Shown: positions 58,615 to 64,000 of the stretch, in pieces
Layout of the letters: each line of letters starts with the position of its first letter
Position numbering within the stretch: position 1 is the first letter of the stretch
Source of the DNA: Psychrobacter sp. P11G3
GTDB lineage: Bacteria > Pseudomonadota > Gammaproteobacteria > Pseudomonadales > Moraxellaceae
Length of the DNA: 64,000 nucleotides
Reading direction: 5' to 3'
Assembly (NCBI RefSeq): GCF_001435845.1
Contig: NZ_CM003596.1
Coordinates: 434,001-498,000 of the forward strand
Program-made: the position numbers and the translations under genes
Notes under the pieces: generated by a model
Seen by the model: only the letters and a program-made list of their open reading frames with translations
What the model was told of the DNA's origin: nothing
Databases searched by the model: none

Positions 58615-59247
58615 ATGAACATTGATACTCAATCCGTAGACCAAGCTGTGACTGCAATGGCAGAAGTGCTTGCCGATTATCTACATCCTGAAGAGGTGCG
58701 GCTGCTCAAATCACAGTGGCAGCGATACTCAACGGTCTCTGTGAAAATGATGCAGCAGTGCGTCTTGGATGCGACACGGCGCTATCCTGAGCTGCAAGCT
58801 TATAAGTCTGATATTAGGAAAGGCTTTTGGGCTACGTTGCAAGCCGACAGTCAGCAGACAATTGAGTCTGACAGTCACAATAGCCATAATGAAGCAATAA
58901 AAGCGCCAGTCCCTGTCTCTGAGTTGGTTCTGGCATTTTATACCGTCATAGAAGCACTGCGCAGTCAGCTATCAGAAACAGAAAGTCGTAACCTATTTCT
59001 GACCATGCACCAAACTGTTTCGCAAGAACGCACCTTCAAAGGGCATAGTCTTAACATTAGTCAATTTTTGGAAGGCAATCGTCCGTCCGTACCTGACAAT
59101 GAGCACCTATTAAATAATTTGATGCAGCTGGCTTATGTATGCTTATGCGATGTTGCAGGCCCTGTCGAAGCAGATGAGATGATGTTTCGAGCGGCAGAGA
59201 AGGCGAAACAGAGCTATCCGAAAACACTGGTCGAAAAGTTATTCTAA
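58615..59247 (+). CDS. Unknown protein co-transcribed with amtB
   Basis: I do not recognise this 210-residue protein. It is soluble and mostly helical, with no signal peptide and no P-II (GlnK) features. Landmarks are LHPEEVRLLKSQWQRYSTVSVK, a Ser/His/Asn-rich patch (TIESDSHNSHNE) near residue 84, and AGPVEADEMMFRAAEKAKQS near the end. AGGAGAG lies six bases before the ATG, and the gap to amtB is only ten bases, so it should share the nitrogen-controlled promoter. It may help regulate Amt or use ammonium; this is inference from position alone. Confidence 0.75.
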   Translation: MNIDTQSVDQAVTAMAEVLADYLHPEEVRLLKSQWQRYSTVSVKMMQQCVLDATRRYPELQAYKSDIRKGFWATLQADSQQTIESDSHNSHNEAIKAPVPVSELVLAFYTVIEALRSQLSETESRNLFLTMHQTVSQERTFKGHSLNISQFLEGNRPSVPDNEHLLNNLMQLAYVCLCDVAGPVEADEMMFRAAEKAKQSYPKTLVEKLF

Positions 59248-59258
59248 AATATTAAGTC

Positions 59259-59301
59259 GGCACGTTACGGTTGGGTACGAAATACCTTTTGATAACGTGC
59301 C
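59259..59301 (+). terminator. Inverted repeat after the amtB operon
   Basis: GGCACGTTA (59259-59267) and TAACGTGCC (59293-59301) pair perfectly, with a smaller GGTA/TACC pair inside the loop. No real T run follows, so rho-independent action is uncertain. Imperfect copies of GTAGCTTTCA follow at 59325-59350. Confidence 0.55.
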
Positions 59302-59404
59302 TTATATAAAGGGGCTTTTATAACGTAGCTTTCAAGATGTAGCTTTCATGGCGTACCTTGAAACTTGATACTAGTCGATGAGCGGTCTAATAGTATTTAG
59401 CTAT

Positions 59405-60169
59405 CTAGTCCAATAGCTGAAGTGGGAAAGTAACCACGTCAAAGGCGAGGGCAAAGGGTAGCAGTACTAGCTTTTGTGCGCCATTTGGACCGCTACGAGT
59501 GACGACATCCTGCTGAGTTTGTGTATAAAAACTCACCGTATATGGTTTAGTCAGTGCGCGATAGTTTGACTGAATCAAACCTAAGTTACTAACTTGCGGA
59601 TAGATAGCGCCTTTGACAGGAACGCTAAAACAAAAACGCTGAGCATTGATACGTTGATCGCTCGCTGAGGTGCACTCTTTACCGTTATTTTGCAAAAAGA
59701 ACTGATAGTCTGAGCGCCCAAACTCATCTTTTAATTTGGCATAAGACAGTTTCATCTCACCTTGGAAGTACCCATCGTTCTTGGGTACATGAAAGCTCAT
59801 GTCGTTATCCACTTGAATGTTTTTTTGAGACAGATTACTCAGTAAGTTCACCATTTCTGTCCCACCTTGGGTGAGGACGTAGCTGTTCTTTTCTCCTACG
59901 ATAACCATTGACGCGTTTGGCATTTTTGGTAACGCTTGAGCAGGGCGACCAAAGGCAATAATTTGATCTTCAGATAGAATTTGCTTCGTCGTGTTTGTGG
60001 TGACGTGTCCGCTATTGTCTAATAGTGAGCTGGTCGCACAGCCTGAGCTAGCTAGTACCGTGGCAAACAGAGCGCTTGCTATTACTTTTTTTGAATTTAA
60101 TGGTTTTCGGTTTAACAGTTTTAGTGACGCTTTCAAATTCTTGTTATCAGCGTTTGTATGGTCAGTCAT
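59405..60169 (-). CDS. Hypothetical lipoprotein
   Basis: A 254-residue predicted lipoprotein of unknown function. The signal segment is preceded by an unusually long basic N-terminus (about 28 residues, TDHTNADNKNLKASLKLLNR); the lipobox is SSGC with Cys near residue 44. The mature part holds QIIAFGRPAQALPKMPNASM, FFLQNNGKECTSASDQ, and ends LVLLPFALAFDVVTFPLQLLD, a hydrophobic tail that could touch a membrane. AGGAAG about ten bases upstream supports the ATG. It is followed by no clear terminator and faces the amtB operon. Confidence 0.75.
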   Translation of the reverse strand: MTDHTNADNKNLKASLKLLNRKPLNSKKVIASALFATVLASSGCATSSLLDNSGHVTTNTTKQILSEDQIIAFGRPAQALPKMPNASMVIVGEKNSYVLTQGGTEMVNLLSNLSQKNIQVDNDMSFHVPKNDGYFQGEMKLSYAKLKDEFGRSDYQFFLQNNGKECTSASDQRINAQRFCFSVPVKGAIYPQVSNLGLIQSNYRALTKPYTVSFYTQTQQDVVTRSGPNGAQKLVLLPFALAFDVVTFPLQLLD

Positions 60170-60333
60170 GATTAGGCTTCCTTGTCTAATAGATGTGCTT
60201 ACGAAATTAACTATCGAGTTTTTATTTCTTCTCGGATGTCTGGTGAATATCGTACAGTGTTTATATGTAATTTAGCTACTTATCATCCATTGTCATATGA
60301 TAGGCAATTTCAGCTGAGACGTATTAATTATAA

Positions 60334-60801
60334 TTAATCTAGGGTAATTTTAGTTCCACTCTTAGTAAAGTTCATCACAAACTGGCTTTTGAAATTGCGC
60401 ACATTATTTTCGTAAGTCAGTAAGCTGCGAGTAAACTGATGATAGTCGCTCATATTTTTGGCATTGACCATGAGCATAAAGTCAAAATCACCCGATACTT
60501 CATAGCAGCTCATGATTCGTGATTGCGCATCCATTAGGCGCTCAAACCGGTGCTGCATTGAGGTGTTAGAGCGCTCCATTTCTATCATCACTACGGCTGT
60601 CAGGCCATAACCCACTTTTTCAGGATTGACGATGGCTACTTGTTTGGTAATCACGTCACTATCTATTAGCGCTTGTATACGCCGCTGCGCCGTCGCAATG
60701 GATACATGCACTCGCTCCGCAACAGTTTTGAGCGGTAGAGTCGCATCATCTTGTAGCAAGTTCAAAATAGCTTTATCAATATTATCTAAAGTATGGCTCA
60801 T
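60334..60801 (-). CDS. Lrp/AsnC family transcriptional regulator
   Basis: A 155-residue DNA-binding regulator that usually senses an amino acid. The HTH (LDNIDKAILNLLQDDATLPL, then VHVSIATAQRRIQAL) occupies residues 5-55. The effector-binding RAM domain (GYGLTAVVMIEMERSN, SCYEVSGDFDFMLMVNAKNM) follows. AAGGA lies about ten bases before the ATG. It is divergent from the RarD-like exporter gene, with about 240 AT-rich bases between, so it may control that exporter and itself. The ligand is unknown. Confidence 0.9.
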   Translation of the reverse strand: MSHTLDNIDKAILNLLQDDATLPLKTVAERVHVSIATAQRRIQALIDSDVITKQVAIVNPEKVGYGLTAVVMIEMERSNTSMQHRFERLMDAQSRIMSCYEVSGDFDFMLMVNAKNMSDYHQFTRSLLTYENNVRNFKSQFVMNFTKSGTKITLD

Positions 60802-61043
60802 ATCAGGACATCCTTAATAGCAGAGTTTTCTATCGATTTTTATAATTATTATCACTAAAAATACTAATATAAGAAAATAATCATTTGTATGGTACATATT
60901 TGATATTTTTATTCATAAGTACATCTATATAGAGATAATATATCAAAGTACCCTAGTAAAATAGACCATACCAATCAGAACTGCTTTAAAAAAAGAGCTA
61001 GCAATTGGTTTTTTATCATCTATTAATAGCTACGGTGCTTATT

Positions 61044-62066
61044 ATGTCTATCTCAATGCTCTCCAATGTATTCGCCAATACCCTAGCAACGACTGCTGCA
61101 CGTTTGCCACTACTTACAATTTGGACGACAGGTAGCGCACAACAACGCACTCTGATATTAGGGGTGTCTTTTGCCATATTGTCCAATGTGCTATTTGGCG
61201 TACTCTATGCGTATAGCAGTTTTTTGTCGCCATTATCAGGGACGCAGGTTTTTATCTGGCGCATGCTCGCGATGTGGGCAGCGTTGGTCGGATACTTAAT
61301 GGTAAGTGGGCGTCTGGGATTGCACATTGATAAGTTAAAAGTGCTCAAAGGCGCTAAGCAATGGGCTTGGCTGCTACTACCTACACCGATATTTCTCAGT
61401 CAATTTTGGTTATTTATGTGGGCGCCAGTGAATGGGCAAGGTGTGCAAACCGCGATGGGGTACTTCTTATTCCCATTAATGATGGTGGTGTTTGGTTGTG
61501 TCCTCTTTGGCGAAAAACTCAGCCGTTTGCAATGGTTGGCAGTGGCCTTTGCTGCATTGGGTGTGGGTAGTGAAGTTATCCGTACGCAAAGTGTCTCTTG
61601 GGCGACGCTATGGGTATGCGGTACGTATCCTATTTACTACATTTTACGCCGACTGCAGGGAATTGGCGCAGTAACTGGATTATTGGTTGATTTGACGATA
61701 TTTGCGCCCTTTGCGCTGGCTTACTTGTTCTTCTTTGCCCCAAACAGTTTGGCATTGGTTAGCGGATCTGGTTTCTTTATCATGATGCTAATAGGTTTAG
61801 GTGTGCTCAGTGTCTTGGCGATGAAGACCAATATTGACGCCAGTCAAATGCTACCAGTCAACGTCTATGGCATGATGAGCTATTTGGAACCTGCGTTGCT
61901 ATTTATTTTGGCAGTGACCGTACTAGGCAACCCATTTGAGTCAGCGATGATCTATAGCTACGGTCTGATTTGGTTAGGTATTGGGTGTTTGATTGCTCAT
62001 GGTGTTAGGCAATTACGTCAGCCTAGTAGAAAGACAGCATTGTCTCTAGAAGAGCAAATTGCATAA
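61044..62066 (+). CDS. rarD: EamA/RarD family transporter
   Basis: An inner-membrane exporter-like protein of about 340 residues with ten hydrophobic segments, of the drug/metabolite transporter superfamily. FGVLYAYSSFLSPLSGTQVF, AMGYFLFPLMMVVFGCVLFGE and MLPVNVYGMMSYLEPALLF match the RarD branch. The frame is open from a TTG at 61005; ATG at 61044 is preferred, though its ribosome site is weak, and ATG at 61056 is possible. The neighbouring Lrp-type gene suggests amino-acid-linked control. RarD function is not well defined, so the name marks the family only. Confidence 0.82.
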   Translation: MSISMLSNVFANTLATTAARLPLLTIWTTGSAQQRTLILGVSFAILSNVLFGVLYAYSSFLSPLSGTQVFIWRMLAMWAALVGYLMVSGRLGLHIDKLKVLKGAKQWAWLLLPTPIFLSQFWLFMWAPVNGQGVQTAMGYFLFPLMMVVFGCVLFGEKLSRLQWLAVAFAALGVGSEVIRTQSVSWATLWVCGTYPIYYILRRLQGIGAVTGLLVDLTIFAPFALAYLFFFAPNSLALVSGSGFFIMMLIGLGVLSVLAMKTNIDASQMLPVNVYGMMSYLEPALLFILAVTVLGNPFESAMIYSYGLIWLGIGCLIAHGVRQLRQPSRKTALSLEEQIA

Positions 62067-62147
62067 TAGAATGGATTGCTAAATGCTTGTATGAGTTATT
62101 ATTGGTAGCTAAAGCTGGGCGATAATATTTATAGATATCGTAGACAA

Positions 62148-62190
62148 CAAAAAAGGACGGCTCAGTAAATCTTGAGTCGTCCTTTCTTAT
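62148..62190. terminator. Bidirectional terminator between rarD and smpB
   Basis: AAAGGACGGCTCA pairs with TTGAGTCGTCCTTT, one wobble, with A and T runs on each side, between converging genes. Confidence 0.92.
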
Positions 62191-62206
62191 ATAGATTAAA
62201 AAATGC

Positions 62207-62683
62207 TTAATCTAAATGCTGTTTGAAACCGCGCTGCTTATCACGTTCCCAGTCACGATCTTTTAGTGTTTTACGCTTATCATGTTGCTTTTTACCCAAG
62301 GCTAGGCCAATTTGGCATTTCACCAGTGAGTTTTTCCAGTAGCAAGATAGCGGTACGCAAGCATAACCTTTCTGGTTGATTGCCCCAGATAGTTTTTCGA
62401 TCTCACGACGGTTCAGCAGCAGTTTACGAGTACGAATACTGTCTGGACTAACGTGCGTTGAGCTCGATAGCAATGGCTGAATGTGCGCACCAAACAAGAA
62501 TGCTTCGTTATTGCGGAATATGACGTACGCTTCAGTAATGGTCATTTTTCCTGCGCGAATGGCTTTGACTTCCCAACCTTGTAATGCCAGTCCTGCCTCA
62601 AAGGTTTCTTCGATAAAATACTCATGACGCGCCTTTTTATTGGCGCAAATCTGATTATCTGGCTTTTTTGATTTTTTTGACAT
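62207..62683 (-). CDS. smpB: SsrA-binding protein SmpB
   Basis: SmpB brings tmRNA to stalled ribosomes in trans-translation. The 158-residue protein matches the family throughout: [67 protein letters not shown] and the C-terminal [19 protein letters not shown] basic tail that enters the mRNA channel. GGAGAG lies three bases before the ATG. The tmRNA gene (ssrA) is not seen in the window. Confidence 0.96.
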   Translation of the reverse strand: MSKKSKKPDNQICANKKARHEYFIEETFEAGLALQGWEVKAIRAGKMTITEAYVIFRNNEAFLFGAHIQPLLSSSTHVSPDSIRTRKLLLNRREIEKLSGAINQKGYACVPLSCYWKNSLVKCQIGLALGKKQHDKRKTLKDRDWERDKQRGFKQHLD

Positions 62684-62883
62684 AATCTCTCCATAAGGGT
62701 GACCTAAAACACAGGCTCCTTATTTAATCAGTCCCACTAATTCCTCATCCTAATCCAATAACTGGTCTTGTTTTTTATTTCGATTATGAGATGGATGAGT
62801 CGAACTGCCTATTGTATCAAAGCCTCTGATGAAAAGGTAAATCAGCTGTTAGGACAAATGTAGCAGATAAGTATTAAGTTTGA

Positions 62884-63453
<570 letters not shown>

Positions 63454-63463
63454 TAGATACTGA

Positions 63464-63796
<333 letters not shown>

Positions 63797-63851
63797 AACA
63801 TTGATAAGCGATTGATGACGTTTGGATTTACAACGTTTTGGGGACACCACG

Positions 63852-64000
63852 ATGACCATGGAAACAACAACCACGCAAACAACAACCACCAAACCAATTC
63901 AAGTAGCAAGTGAGTTCGATCAGCGACATCTTTGGCATCCATATGCCAGCCTGCCACCCACTTATTCTAATATCGTAATCGATCGCGCTGAAGGCATTTA
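63852..64000 (+). CDS. bioA: Adenosylmethionine-8-amino-7-oxononanoate aminotransferase, N-terminal part
   Basis: Only the first 49 codons are present; the gene runs off the window end. After a Thr-rich start (about 15 residues) comes EFDQRHLWHPYASLPPTYSN, matching the BioA opening FDxxHxWHPY, then IVIDRAEGI. BioA moves an amino group from S-adenosylmethionine in biotin synthesis. ATG at 63852 was chosen; a second ATG two codons on is also possible. The assignment rests on this fragment. Confidence 0.8.
   Translation, partial: MTMETTTTQTTTTKPIQVASEFDQRHLWHPYASLPPTYSNIVIDRAEGI

Overview
The window is a piece of a gammaproteobacterial chromosome of moderate GC. It looks most like Psychrobacter or a close Moraxellaceae relative. 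This rests on the smc-zipA-ligA order, the full leucine/isovalerate (liu) cluster, the style of the ABC transporters and lipoproteins, and overall protein resemblance. It is inference from remembered families; no search was run. I saw no rRNA or tRNA gene, CRISPR array, insertion sequence or prophage.

Layout: the 3' end of glyA and its terminator (1-144); a sodium:alanine/glycine symporter (502-2037); an AT-rich two-gene module, an unknown protein plus an HTH/ImmA-type metalloprotease (2365-4111); gltS (minus); a cold-shock-domain/transmembrane/barnase-like RNase with an overlapping barstar-like inhibitor (5640-6843, minus); proA; a small acidic lipoprotein. From 9352 to 15270 lies a basic-amino-acid ABC system with three tandem binding lipoproteins. 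Then come a FAH-family hydrolase, a Tat-exported PhoX phosphatase behind an 11-bp-periodic Pho box, a GHSMGG alpha/beta hydrolase with a lipoprotein, hslO, and a gltIJKL glutamate/aspartate ABC operon (22556-25960). A DJ-1/PfpI protein and a rubredoxin-reductase-like flavoprotein precede the liu cluster (28695-37679): acyl-CoA ligase, liuB, liuC, liuD, liuE, liuA.

After that: coaX and birA (minus), a TauE/SafE exporter, an AbiJ/HEPN-like presumed defence gene with an unknown neighbour, smc-zipA-ligA, a gene of nine regular 36-residue TPR-like repeats fused to a DUF2971-like domain that overlaps ligA, two lipoproteins and ygiQ (minus). Next is amtB behind an excellent sigma-54 promoter with an unknown downstream gene instead of glnK. 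The window ends with an unknown lipoprotein, an Lrp regulator divergent from rarD, smpB, coaD, a YfhL-type ferredoxin and the 5' end of bioA.

Themes: nitrogen and amino-acid uptake (AGCS, GltS, two ABC systems, Amt) and branched-chain catabolism. BirA, encoded 0.9 kb from the liu cluster, would biotinylate LiuD. CoaX and CoaD supply CoA. Accessory, AT-richer genes sit singly between housekeeping genes: the ImmA module, the RNase/barstar pair, the AbiJ-like gene and the TPR-DUF2971 gene. A dispersed intergenic repeat of about 85-95 bp occurs at least four times (two inside the liu operon, two in tandem near 53.2 kb). The most novel-looking items are the membrane-tethered cold-shock/RNase-barstar locus, that repeat family and the TPR-DUF2971 gene.
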